A DNA stretch of 64,000 nt, from the NCBI GenBank assembly GCA_963798275.1, contig CAWCTB010000021.1:1-64000 (forward strand), read 5' to 3'. Of the stretch, positions 19,236 to 28,288 are shown one piece after another. Position numbers and translations under genes: made by a program. Position 1 is the stretch's first letter, and every line of letters begins with the position of its first letter. The DNA comes from CAWCTB01 sp963798275. GTDB taxonomy: Bacteria; Acidobacteriota; Terriglobia; Terriglobales; Acidobacteriaceae. The notes under the pieces are model-generated. The model was not told the DNA's origin, ran no database searches, and was given only the letters and a program-made list of their open reading frames with translations.

Positions 19236-20644
19236 CCAAGATCGATCTCATGATCGAGAACGGTGAGTTCGAAAAGAGCCCCGCTCTGGTCCACGCCATG
19301 ACCAAGGCGCGCACCGGCGACCGCCGCCTGCACCTGTTTGGGCTGCTCTCCGACGGCGGAGTTCATTCGCACCAGAACCATCTCTACGCCATTTTGCGGA
19401 TGGCCAAACAGAACGGCGTCGAGCGTGTCTTCGTGCATGCTTTCATGGACGGTCGCGACACCCTGCCCACCAACGGTGCAGGCTACATCGAGCAGCTCGA
19501 GCAAAAGATGCGCGAGTACGGCGTGGGCAAGGTTGCTACCGTGAGCGGGCGCTACTACGCCATGGACCGCGACAAGCGTTGGGAGCGCGAAAAGAAAGCC
19601 TTCGACGCGATGGTGGATGGCGTCGGCGAAGGCGGCCGCTACACCGATGCAGTGAAGGGCGTGCGGGAGTCCTACAACCGCGACGTGACCGACGAGTTCA
19701 TCGTACCCTTCGTGGTGGTGGACGAACGCGGCGAACCGCTGACCACCCTTCGCGACGGCGATGTCTGCATCAACTTCAATTTTCGCGCTGACCGCGCCCG
19801 CCAGATCACGCGTTGCCTGGCGCGCAACAGCCACTTCACCGCGCAGGATGGCCGGGAACTGGAGGGCGCCGAGGAACTCGACCAGATCATCCCGCGCAAC
19901 CGCGTCCCTAAAGACCTGACCTACATCTGCATGACGCGATACGACAAGCACTTCACCCTGCCGGTTGTGTCGCCGCCGGAGTCGCTGGGCAACATCCTGG
20001 CGAATGTCATGGCGAATCTCAACCTGCGCAACCTGCGCGTCGCCGAGACCGAAAAATACGCGCACGTGACGTACTTCTTCAACGGCGGCGTCGAGAAGCC
20101 CTTCCCCGGCGAAGATCGCATACTGATCCAATCACCCAAGGTAGCGACCTACGACCTGAAGCCGGAAATGAGTGCCCAGGGAATCGCCGACGCGGTGGTG
20201 AAGGCCATCGAAGACAAGACCTTCGACGTGATGGTGGTCAACTTCGCCAACGCCGACATGGTCGGGCACTCAGGGAAGATCCCGCCGACCATTGTTGCCG
20301 TCGAAACCGTCGATGTTTGTCTTGGTCAGATCTATGCGGCGGTTAAGCGCGCCGGTGGCGCGATGATCGTGACCGCCGACCATGGCAATGCCGAACAGAT
20401 GATCGACCCTGCAACCGGCGGGCCGCAGACTGCGCACACCACGAACCCGGTACCCTTCATTCTTGCGGCCGAGTACGCCGTGCCAACCGCAGGTTTCAAA
20501 GGCGACGGAAGACGCTTCACACTGAGGCCCGATGGCGCGCTACAGGACATTGCTCCGACGATGCTTGGTATCCTGGGCGTCCCGCAACCGAAAGAGATGA
20601 CGGGACACGACCTGCGCGTGGTAGCGGAAGAAGCGAAAAAGTAA
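19214..20644 (+). CDS. gpmI: 2,3-bisphosphoglycerate-independent phosphoglycerate mutase, N-terminus missing
   Basis: It interconverts 3- and 2-phosphoglycerate in glycolysis and gluconeogenesis using two Mn2+ ions. Present are HLFGLLSDGGVHSHQNHLYA, VHAFMDGRDTLPTNG, VSGRYYAMDRDKRWER, FNFRADRARQIT, VVNFANADMVGHSGKIPP and MIVTADHGNAEQMID, which supply the second metal site (DGRD, ADMVGH, DHGN). The family is about 505-550 residues; here the frame opens only at ITKIDLMI. About 80-90 residues are therefore lost, including the catalytic phospho-Ser and its DGWG-type metal motif. Codons 19,214-19,231 probably belong to the other genome. As present it cannot encode an active enzyme; the loss is best explained by the join. 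Confidence 0.9.
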   Translation: MRDPPRITKIDLMIENGEFEKSPALVHAMTKARTGDRRLHLFGLLSDGGVHSHQNHLYAILRMAKQNGVERVFVHAFMDGRDTLPTNGAGYIEQLEQKMREYGVGKVATVSGRYYAMDRDKRWEREKKAFDAMVDGVGEGGRYTDAVKGVRESYNRDVTDEFIVPFVVVDERGEPLTTLRDGDVCINFNFRADRARQITRCLARNSHFTAQDGRELEGAEELDQIIPRNRVPKDLTYICMTRYDKHFTLPVVSPPESLGNILANVMANLNLRNLRVAETEKYAHVTYFFNGGVEKPFPGEDRILIQSPKVATYDLKPEMSAQGIADAVVKAIEDKTFDVMVVNFANADMVGHSGKIPPTIVAVETVDVCLGQIYAAVKRAGGAMIVTADHGNAEQMIDPATGGPQTAHTTNPVPFILAAEYAVPTAGFKGDGRRFTLRPDGALQDIAPTMLGILGVPQPKEMTGHDLRVVAEEAKK

Positions 20645-20725
20645 TTTTTTCGAATCTCGAATTTCGGATGTCGCGCGGGATTGCCTCATCTTGAAACTTG
20701 AAACTGGAGACTCGAAACTGCTTTC

Positions 20726-21709
20726 GTGAAGCTACTGATTGCTCTCCATCATCGCAACCCCTCATGGATCGCGCCGGCGTGGTTCACTGAACGGCTTAAA
20801 ACCGACTTCCCGCAGCTCCATATTGTTCAGCTGTCTACGTATGACCGTGTGACAGAAGAGATCGCGGATGCCGAACTGGCGATCACCTGGTCGCTGCGCG
20901 GCGACCAGATCGCCGCGGCAAAGAAGCTGCGGTGGATTCATTCCACGGCTGCTGCGGTTCACGCCCTGATGACGCCCGAGTTGCTGGCGAGCGACATCGT
21001 CGTAACCAGTGCTCGAGCGGTCCACGGCCCGGTGGTTGCCGAACATGCATTAGCCCTGGCCTTTGCGCTGGCCAAGCGGCTGCCCCAGGCGATGCACGCG
21101 CAAACGCAGAAACACTGGGCTCAGCTCGAGATAGCCAATGGCGAGCTGCGGCCGCGAGAGCTGCGCGGCTCGACCATGACCATCGTCGGGCTGGGCGCCA
21201 TCGGCAACACGTTAGCGAAGCTCGCAAAGTCCCTGGGCATGCGCGTCCTGGCGGTCCGGCAGAGCCCTCACCTCAGCCATGAATCCGTGGACGCAACGTA
21301 CGGATTCGAAAACCTCAACGCTGCCCTAAAAGAGAGCGACTTCGTGGTGCTCGCCGTGCCCGTTACCCGCGACACACACCACCTGATGAACGCCGAGCGT
21401 CTGGCGCTGCTGAAGCGCTCGGCATATCTCATCAATGTGGGACGCGGTGTGCTCATCGATGAAACTGCCTTGGTTGCCGCTCTGCGAAAGAAAAGTTTTG
21501 CCGGCGCGGGGATCGATGTCACCCAGGAAGAACCGCTGCCCTCGGAATCGCCGCTGTGGTCGATGGAGAACGTGCTGATTACTCCGCACATCGCCGGATA
21601 CGCCGACAAGATGTGGGAGCGTCATTATGAGCTGTATGCGGAAAACCTGCGCAGGTATCTCGCAGGCGAAGCGCTTCTCTGGACGGTCGACAAGCGGCGG
21701 GGCTATTAG
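20726..21709 (+). CDS. D-isomer-specific 2-hydroxyacid dehydrogenase family protein
   Basis: A 327-residue NAD(P)-dependent dehydrogenase of the formate/D-glycerate type. The Rossmann motif is MTIVGLGAIGNTLAKLAKSL (about residue 150). The catalytic Arg region is YLINVGRGVLIDETALVAAL (about 233), Glu is in TQEEPLPSESPLW (about 265) and His in NVLITPHIAG (about 285). The start is a GTG at 20,726 (VKLLIALHHRNPSWIAPAWF), 81 bases after gpmI; the gap carries imperfect repeats of 'gaaact'. The gene ends in a 4-base overlap with the convergent histidine kinase. The substrate cannot be told from sequence. Confidence 0.85.
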   Translation: MKLLIALHHRNPSWIAPAWFTERLKTDFPQLHIVQLSTYDRVTEEIADAELAITWSLRGDQIAAAKKLRWIHSTAAAVHALMTPELLASDIVVTSARAVHGPVVAEHALALAFALAKRLPQAMHAQTQKHWAQLEIANGELRPRELRGSTMTIVGLGAIGNTLAKLAKSLGMRVLAVRQSPHLSHESVDATYGFENLNAALKESDFVVLAVPVTRDTHHLMNAERLALLKRSAYLINVGRGVLIDETALVAALRKKSFAGAGIDVTQEEPLPSESPLWSMENVLITPHIAGYADKMWERHYELYAENLRRYLAGEALLWTVDKRRGY

Positions 21710-23229
21710 CGGCTCGTGGCTGCCCGGTCCGACACCGGCAAGGTAAAGTGAAACACCGAGCCGCTTCCCACCTGCGAGGTCACGCCGATGGTTCCTCCGT
21801 GGGCTTCGACAATCGCCTTGGCAATCGCCAGTCCCATGCCCGTACCCTGGACCCGGTAACGCTGATCGTGGCCGCGATAGAACTTCTCGAAGATCAGGGA
21901 CTGCTCGAAATCGTCGATACCCGGTCCACGGTCGGCTACGCTCATCTCAACCCTTCCGTCCTTGGCTGCCGCGCTGACGGTGATGGTGGTGCCAGGGGCT
22001 GAATACTTTGCGGCGTTCTCCAGCAAATGTGCCAACACCTCCGCAATCCGTTCTGCGTCGGCCTGTACCGGTGGCAGGGCCGCGGGTATCGCGAACTCGA
22101 GCGGATGATTCCCCAGGGCCGGCCGCACCTTGTTCACCGCCGCATCGACGATCTCCGAGACGGAATGGGGAGCGCGATGCAATTCCACCTGTTGCGCGTC
22201 CAGCCGAGCCATCTCGGCGGCTTCTCCGACCAGACGATTCAACCGGTCGGTTTCTTCGTCGATCACAGAAAGCAGGTCCTTGCGCCCGGCATCGTCCAAT
22301 CCATCCGAAGACAGCAACGTCGTGACGGAAGCCTTGATCGAGGTCAGCGGAGTGCGAAACTCGTGGGTCACGCTGTCGAGCAGCGCTGAGCGTAGCTTTT
22401 CGCCTTCCCGGGCGGCCTCGGCTCGGGTCAAGGTTTCCACGGCTCCAGCTCGTTCGATGGAGATCGCAATCAGGCTGCCGGCGGCTTCTAACGTTGCGCG
22501 CGACAGCGCCGTTCCTTCAACTCCCAGGCTTCCGATGGGGCGGACGCCGATCCGCAGGGGCACGAAGCTCAACTCCTGGGCATCGTCGGTAATCAGCTCG
22601 CCGCGTACACTCACCGCTTTCAGTTGCTCTTCGTTCAATTCCGGATGGTCCGCTCCGGAACGGTAGACCTCGTTGCGCTTACTCAGATAAATGGCCGCCG
22701 AAGTTGCGTTGAAGGCCTCGCAAATGAAACCCGGTATGGAGTTCTGCAGGTCGAGAACGTTCTCGGTGGTAAGCAATTGCTGGCTCAAGGAGTAGAGTCG
22801 CTCGACTTCTTTTCTGCGTCGCGTAGCGTTGAGGGCCTCGCGCCTGGCTTTTTCGGCCAGGCGACTGGCCAGGATGGCGCTGGCCAGAAACGCCAGCAGA
22901 GCGATCCAATTTTGCGGGTCGGCAACTGTGAACGTGTGAACCGGAGGCAGAAAGTAGTAGTTAAACAGTAGCGTGGCCACTACTGCTGTGATGGTCGCAA
23001 CTGTCAAGCCCCAGCGCGAAGCCACTCCCAGCACCACTAGCAGGAAGGTCAGGGCGACGGTTGTAGGGTTGACCGGTAGCCGTGAATACGCCAGGGTTAT
23101 GACAGCGAGGGTGCCAAACGCTAAGGCGCAACCGTACAGCAGCGGCTTCCACTTGCGGTGCAAGTGTTTTCCCGCTCGCTCACGGTCTACGGGCACGGGG
23201 CTCACGCGGTCATTGTAACGAATCGACAT
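21706..23229 (-). CDS. Sensor histidine kinase matching the C-terminal half of KdpD
   Basis: A 507-residue protein with four hydrophobic segments near the N-terminus (about residues 29-120, DUF4118-type, including LLFNYYFLPPVHTFTVADPQ). A GAF-like domain follows (about 145-265, LSQQLLTTENVLDLQNSIPG). The HisKA H-box is LLDSVTHEFRTPLTSIKASV (about 285), then come LAHLLENAAKYSAPGTTI (N-box), DRGPGIDD and GTGMGLAIAKAIVEAHGG (G-boxes). This is the layout of the sensor half of E. coli KdpD, without the cytosolic KdpD/USP domains; those are encoded by the divergent gene starting 33 bases away. Its partner regulator is probably the kdpE-like gene at 24,387. No kdpFABC genes are in the window, so the K+ link is by homology. 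Confidence 0.85.
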   Translation of the reverse strand: MSIRYNDRVSPVPVDRERAGKHLHRKWKPLLYGCALAFGTLAVITLAYSRLPVNPTTVALTFLLVVLGVASRWGLTVATITAVVATLLFNYYFLPPVHTFTVADPQNWIALLAFLASAILASRLAEKARREALNATRRRKEVERLYSLSQQLLTTENVLDLQNSIPGFICEAFNATSAAIYLSKRNEVYRSGADHPELNEEQLKAVSVRGELITDDAQELSFVPLRIGVRPIGSLGVEGTALSRATLEAAGSLIAISIERAGAVETLTRAEAAREGEKLRSALLDSVTHEFRTPLTSIKASVTTLLSSDGLDDAGRKDLLSVIDEETDRLNRLVGEAAEMARLDAQQVELHRAPHSVSEIVDAAVNKVRPALGNHPLEFAIPAALPPVQADAERIAEVLAHLLENAAKYSAPGTTITVSAAAKDGRVEMSVADRGPGIDDFEQSLIFEKFYRGHDQRYRVQGTGMGLAIAKAIVEAHGGTIGVTSQVGSGSVFHFTLPVSDRAATSR

Positions 23230-23261
23230 TTTGGGGGGCGCTGCCGCAGAATACTTGCACC

Positions 23262-24386
23262 GTGCAGAAGACGCCCGAGCAATGGCTGGAAGAGACCGCC
23301 CCGGAAAAGAAAGCTGGGGTATTCAAGCTCTTTCTGGGATATGCCCCGGGCGTGGGCAAAACGTATTCCATGCTGAGCGAAGCCATCCGCCGCCGCAGCC
23401 GCGGCGAAGATGTCGTCATCGGCGTGGTCGAAACCCACGGCCGCAAGGCAACGGCCGAGCTGGCCGCACGGCTCGAGACCGTTCCTCGCAAGAAGCTCGA
23501 GTACAAAGGCGTGACCTTCGAAGAGATGGACGTGGACGCCATCATCGCCCGGCATCCCCAGGTCGTCATGGTGGACGAGCTGGCGCACACCAACATCGAT
23601 GGCAGTAAGCACCACAAACGGTATGAAGACGTATTCGAAATCCTGGACTACAACATCGACGTCGTTTCCACGATGAACGTGCAGCACCTGGAAAGCGTGA
23701 CTCCGCTGGTGCAGAAGATCACGGGCATCGTGGTGCGTGAAACCGTCCCCGACTGGGTACTGAAGCGGGTTGACGAAATCGTGCTGGCCGACGTTACGCC
23801 GCAAGCCTTGCAGACTCGCATGCGGCGCGGCGACATTTACCCCCCAGATCGAGCCGATCGCGCCCTGGGCAATTTCTTCAGGCCGAGTAACCTGATTGCC
23901 CTGCGTGAGATCGCTTTGCGCCATGTGGCGCAGGTGGTCGATCGCAGTCTTGAGCCCTACATGGATCAGGACGCCAATGGCGCCCGGAACCTCAATATCT
24001 CCGAGCGCATTGGTGTCGGGATCAGTTCCAATCCCGCCGCCCAGTACCTCGTCGCCAAAGGAGCGCGAATGGCCCAGGCGGTCGGTGGGGAATTGTATGT
24101 TGTGTACGTCGACATCGGCTCCGACGACGAGCCAGAGCGCCAGCGGTCGTTGCAGGCCAATCTTCGCTTTGCGGAGAATCTCGGAGCTCAAATCGTAAAA
24201 CTCAAGGCGAAAACGGTGGCCGACGGACTCTCCGAATTCGTGCGCGAGAAGCACATTACGCAGGTGATCTTCGGGCACTCCGCGACCAGCGGTTGGAGGC
24301 GTTATCTCTTCCTCTCCGCGGTGCACCGATTCCTGCGGGATGCGCCGGCCGTCGACGTTCACATCGTGAAGCAGCAGGCAAATTAG
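23262..24386 (+). CDS. KdpD N-terminal domain plus universal-stress domain, stand-alone
   Basis: The 374-residue product begins with the KdpD sensor domain: Walker A GYAPGVGKTYSML, Walker-B-like VVMVDELAHTNIDGSKHHKR, and YNIDVVSTMNVQHLES. It ends in a universal-stress-protein-like domain (residues about 245-370, GGELYVVYVDIG ... VIFGHSATSGWRRYL). In E. coli these parts sit at the N-terminus of KdpD; here they form their own gene, as in the short KdpD proteins of cyanobacteria. The start is a GTG at 23,262 with no clear ribosome-binding site. The stop is immediately followed by the ATG of the response regulator, so the two form an operon. Confidence 0.85.
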   Translation: MQKTPEQWLEETAPEKKAGVFKLFLGYAPGVGKTYSMLSEAIRRRSRGEDVVIGVVETHGRKATAELAARLETVPRKKLEYKGVTFEEMDVDAIIARHPQVVMVDELAHTNIDGSKHHKRYEDVFEILDYNIDVVSTMNVQHLESVTPLVQKITGIVVRETVPDWVLKRVDEIVLADVTPQALQTRMRRGDIYPPDRADRALGNFFRPSNLIALREIALRHVAQVVDRSLEPYMDQDANGARNLNISERIGVGISSNPAAQYLVAKGARMAQAVGGELYVVYVDIGSDDEPERQRSLQANLRFAENLGAQIVKLKAKTVADGLSEFVREKHITQVIFGHSATSGWRRYLFLSAVHRFLRDAPAVDVHIVKQQAN

Positions 24387-25079
24387 ATGACTGCAAGAAC
24401 GCACATCCTGGTGGTTGACGATGAGCCGCAAATCACGCGCGTGCTGCGCACCAGTCTTAACGCCCAGGGCTACGAGACACGGGTTGCGAACGACGGTGAG
24501 ACGGCGCTCGAGATCGTGAAAGACTTCACCCCGGACCTGGTCATTACCGACCTCGCCATGCCGAACATGAACGGCATTGAACTGTGCCGCAGGCTGCGCG
24601 CGATTTCGTCCGTGCCGATCATCGTTCTTTCCGTGCGCGGCGAAGAACGCAGCAAGATCGAAGCGCTCGACTCAGGGGCCGATGACTACATTACCAAGCC
24701 GTTCAGCACCGGAGAACTGCTGGCACGAATTCGCGCCGCATTGCGCCGTGCTCCTGCAGCCGAGCCTCCGCAGACAGTGGTGGAGCGCGGCGATTTTCGC
24801 ATCGACCTCGACGCTCGAACGGTTTCCGTCGCCGGCAGGGAAGTCCGGCTTACTCCCAAGGAGTTCGATGTTCTGGTCTACATGGCGCAACATCCCAACA
24901 AGGTGCTCACCCATCGCGCTATCCTGAGCGCCGTTTGGGGCGGGAACAACGTGGAGCAGAACGAATACCTCCGGGTATTCGTGGGGCAGTTGCGGAAGAA
25001 GCTGGAAGTCGATGCCAGCGCGCCACGCTACATCCTGACTGAGCCCTGGGTCGGATATCGATTCGAGCCGGGAGACTGA
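24387..25079 (+). CDS. kdpE: OmpR/KdpE-family response regulator
   Basis: A 230-residue regulator. The receiver domain (about 1-120) carries ILVVDDEPQITRVLR (acidic pair), DLVITDLAMPNMNGIELCRR (phospho-Asp) and DYITKPFSTGELLARIRAAL (Lys). A winged-helix output domain (about 130-230) shows VRLTPKEFDVLVYMAQHPNK, LTHRAILSAVWG and YLRVFVGQLRKKLE. It directly abuts the KdpD-like sensor gene. It should be phosphorylated by the divergent histidine kinase and would control K+ uptake if the Kdp assignment holds; the target genes are not in this window. Confidence 0.85.
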   Translation: MTARTHILVVDDEPQITRVLRTSLNAQGYETRVANDGETALEIVKDFTPDLVITDLAMPNMNGIELCRRLRAISSVPIIVLSVRGEERSKIEALDSGADDYITKPFSTGELLARIRAALRRAPAAEPPQTVVERGDFRIDLDARTVSVAGREVRLTPKEFDVLVYMAQHPNKVLTHRAILSAVWGGNNVEQNEYLRVFVGQLRKKLEVDASAPRYILTEPWVGYRFEPGD

Positions 25080-25109
25080 AATTGGCGGTAGCGCCTTTCA
25101 CGGAGCATC

Positions 25110-28046
25110 GTGGGCAACACACCACAATCCGGACGGGAGCAGGGTTCGCCCGATGTCGGGTTTGTTCAAGCCGAAGCCTCGGGTCGTGCCTTCGCGGCCG
25201 TTCTGACGGCAATACCCTCCGCCTTGCACGGCACCGTGCGCTCTCTTCTCGCGGCCGTTCCAAGCCCCGACCTGGCGATCCGGCAATTCGAACGCCTGCT
25301 GGAGAGCACTACGAATCAGGGACTCGCGGAAAAGCTCAGCCAACCTCTGCTGATGCAATACGCACTGCTGTTGTTCGGCAACAGCGAGTGGCTCGGCGAT
25401 ACACTGATTCGCAATCCGTCCGTGCTGATCGAGCTTGTCCGTGACAAAGGACTGGATCGCTCGCTTTCAAGGGACAGTTTCGAGGCTCGCCTGAACTCTT
25501 GTGCCAGCCGTTCATCGCGGGGGGAGACGGCCGAGTTGCTCTCCGGCTTTCGCAAGCAGGAATACATCCGCATCTTGCTGCGTGACCTGCTGGGTATCGC
25601 AACCCTGGCGGAAACGACTGGGGAAATCTCGGCCTTGTCCGATGTGCTGATCGAGTATGCCTTGCGAGAAACCGATGCGCGGCTTCACGAAAAGCACGGC
25701 AGGCCCCAGTGGATCGATGACTCGGGCACTCCCCATGACTGCAGGTTCGCGGTACTTGGCCTGGGAAAGCTCGGTGGAAACGAGCTGAACTACAGCTCCG
25801 ACGTCGACCTGCTTTACCTCTATGATGGCGCTGACGAAAGTCCGCCCACCGGTCTGAGCCATCGCGAATACTTCATCCGCCTGGCCCAGCAGACGACCGA
25901 GTTGCTCGCCCGCCACAACCGGGAAGGCCAGGCCTTTCGCATCGACCTTCGCTTGCGGCCGCAGGGAAGTCAGGAAGAACTAGCTGTCGCGATGTCCCAT
26001 GCGGTGGACTACTACCGGAATGTCGCACAGGACTGGGAGCTGCAGGCGCTCATCAAGGCGCGTCACGCGGCAGGCGATGTGTCGCTCAGCCGCGAATTCC
26101 TCGACGCGGTTCGGCCGCAGGTCTACCGTCCCGAGCTGAATTTCGCGGCAATCAAGACGGCGCTGCAGATGCGGGAGAAGATTGAGCGTCGGCGGCGGCA
26201 GCGTCCGCCGATCCCGGCAGCGCTGCGGGGCATTGATGTAAAGCTGGACCGCGGCGGAATCCGCGATATCGAGTTTCTGGTGCAATGTCTGCAACGCGTC
26301 TACGGCGGTTCGGAGCCATGGTTGCGTTCGCGCGGCACCCTGTTCGCGCTGCAGAAGCTGCACGATAAGGAGCACATAACCGGCAGAGACTATCATCGTC
26401 TCACCGGCGCGTATGTGTTCCTGCGCAATGTCGAGCATCGCCTGCAAGTGCGGCGTGGCCAGCAGACGCACCGCGTGCCCAATGCCGGCGCAGAACTGGA
26501 GGCGTTGGCCCGCAGTCTCAGCTCTTCCGATGCTCGCCCTCTCGCCGCCGATAGTCTGCTCGAGGAATTGCGCTCACGCATGGCGGACGTTACGGAAATC
26601 TATCAGCGCGTCATCTACCAACAGCAGAGTCAGTCCCCGAGCGGCGACACTGTGCAGGCGGATCGCTCATTCCATGCCTGGGCGGTGCGCGGCCGAGTTT
26701 ACGGACAACTGGTACACCGGTTGCTGACCGACGCTCCTGGCCTGTCGCAAGTTCTCGACCAACCGGACCTCTCGGCCCACGGACGCGCCAATTTCGATCG
26801 CTTCCTCAGCTCCGCAACCGCCAACCCGGAACGGTACAAAGTGCTGATCACCGCTGCCGCTGACATCGGTACGGTTTGCCGGGCATTGCAGGTATTCGAA
26901 CTGAGCGACCACCTCACCGAGATACTGGTGCGCCATCCCGAAGATCTTGTCCTCTTGGCGGGGGCCGGAGAAGACTCAGATCTGCCGAATCTGAGGGAGC
27001 AGCTGTCCGCAGGAGCTCCGCCGATAGCCACAGCCGGCTCTGAGGCGCCCACGGCGGAGGCACAGCGCACCCATTCGCTGGAGCGGTTGCGAAGACATTT
27101 CCGTCAGCGCCTGTTCGTAGCGAGTGTACGCAGTCTCTTCGACGATCGTGACATCTACTCAAATTTGGCCGGGAACACGTCAGCTGCGGACGAAGTCATT
27201 CGTGCCGCGCTGGCCGTCTCCGGTCCCTGCGATGGGCTGGCGATCATGGCCCTCGGACGGCTCGGATCGTTCGAATTCGACGTGCTGTCGGATGCGGACC
27301 TCGTTTTCTTCCGTGACGACGGCGCTGACCAGCAAGTACTCCGCCTGACCGCGCTCAGGACCATCGAAGCGCTCACGACCTACACCTCTGCCGGGGCCGT
27401 CTTTGCCGTGGATGCTCGCTTGCGTCCTCACGGCCAGGAGGGTGAACTGCTGGCCACGATTGCGCAAGTGCAGGCCTACTGGAACACCGAGGCCAAGCCG
27501 TGGGAGGCCCTGTCCTATCTGCGTCTGCGCTTCGTGGCAGGTGACGAGCGTGTCGCCACTCGCGTGCTGGCCTTGGTCCGGGAAAGCGTTCCCGGCATCG
27601 TAGCTCAGGTTGGGTTCGGCGCGGAGCTGGCGGAGCTTCGCGGCAAGCTCGAAAAATCCGACTCGCCCCACAATCTGAAGACGGGTCCAGGAGGCACTTA
27701 CGACATCGACTACCTGGTCGGCGAGTTGCAGCTTCGTCACCGGGTCTGGATGACCGGCAACTTGCGCGATCGCATTCGCGCTGTGTCGTCGCTCGGACTG
27801 CTCACCCCGGACGAGGCACAGGTGCTGGAAGACAACGCGCACTTCCTGCGCACGCTGGAGCACTTGATCCGGCTGGTGAGCGGAAAGCCAGGTAAGTGGC
27901 TCCCCGCCGGCGAGCATGGCCGAAGATCGCTGCAGAGGCTGCTGCAGCTGATCCTTCCCGATGGCGAAGGCCGGAGCGCCGAAGTGCGTCTCACCACTGC
28001 GCGGGAACAGACCCGCGCACTGTACGAAAAACACCGGGAACGGTAG
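25110..28046 (+). CDS. glnE: Bifunctional glutamine synthetase adenylyltransferase/deadenylylase
   Basis: A 978-residue protein that attaches AMP to, or removes it from, glutamine synthetase according to nitrogen status. It has two nucleotidyltransferase domains. The first has FAVLGLGKLGGNELNYSSDV then DLLYLYDG (about residue 212), with FRIDLRLRPQGSQEELAVAM. The second has IMALGRLGSFEFDVLSDADL (about 711) with VDARLRPHGQEGELL. Helical regulatory regions lie between them (LDRGGIRDIEFLVQCLQRVY). The frame is intact. The start is a GTG at 25,110, 30 bases after kdpE. A glutamine synthetase gene lies 6 kb away, but it lacks the usual adenylylation motif. Confidence 0.92.
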   Translation: MGNTPQSGREQGSPDVGFVQAEASGRAFAAVLTAIPSALHGTVRSLLAAVPSPDLAIRQFERLLESTTNQGLAEKLSQPLLMQYALLLFGNSEWLGDTLIRNPSVLIELVRDKGLDRSLSRDSFEARLNSCASRSSRGETAELLSGFRKQEYIRILLRDLLGIATLAETTGEISALSDVLIEYALRETDARLHEKHGRPQWIDDSGTPHDCRFAVLGLGKLGGNELNYSSDVDLLYLYDGADESPPTGLSHREYFIRLAQQTTELLARHNREGQAFRIDLRLRPQGSQEELAVAMSHAVDYYRNVAQDWELQALIKARHAAGDVSLSREFLDAVRPQVYRPELNFAAIKTALQMREKIERRRRQRPPIPAALRGIDVKLDRGGIRDIEFLVQCLQRVYGGSEPWLRSRGTLFALQKLHDKEHITGRDYHRLTGAYVFLRNVEHRLQVRRGQQTHRVPNAGAELEALARSLSSSDARPLAADSLLEELRSRMADVTEIYQRVIYQQQSQSPSGDTVQADRSFHAWAVRGRVYGQLVHRLLTDAPGLSQVLDQPDLSAHGRANFDRFLSSATANPERYKVLITAAADIGTVCRALQVFELSDHLTEILVRHPEDLVLLAGAGEDSDLPNLREQLSAGAPPIATAGSEAPTAEAQRTHSLERLRRHFRQRLFVASVRSLFDDRDIYSNLAGNTSAADEVIRAALAVSGPCDGLAIMALGRLGSFEFDVLSDADLVFFRDDGADQQVLRLTALRTIEALTTYTSAGAVFAVDARLRPHGQEGELLATIAQVQAYWNTEAKPWEALSYLRLRFVAGDERVATRVLALVRESVPGIVAQVGFGAELAELRGKLEKSDSPHNLKTGPGGTYDIDYLVGELQLRHRVWMTGNLRDRIRAVSSLGLLTPDEAQVLEDNAHFLRTLEHLIRLVSGKPGKWLPAGEHGRRSLQRLLQLILPDGEGRSAEVRLTTAREQTRALYEKHRER

Positions 28047-28288
28047 CCGTTCAGATTTGTTTGAAGCCCCACCCTTCCGGTGATAACGTAGAGTGTTTGA
28101 CAGAACACGGGCGTTTCTGCCAGCCGCTCCGGTTTCGCTGGCAGTACGGGGTTACATGCCCAAGCCGTCCGGGCCCGGAGAGCGCCCAATCCTCCGGCAA
28201 CGCCTCGTCCTGATCAAGCCTGGCGTTAAAACCGCCAACGGCATGTTTCTACTTGAACCATTTCTACTTGAAATCCGGAGGTGCCGCG

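Noticed and set aside
18101..20131. A 676-codon minus-strand open frame crossing the join
   Set aside because: It is antisense to gpmI on the right and runs into the plsC frame on the left; the fusion exists only because of the join.
23202..24431. A 409-codon minus-strand open frame opposite the KdpD-like gene
   Set aside because: Shadow frame; the plus strand carries Walker motifs and an operon link to kdpE.
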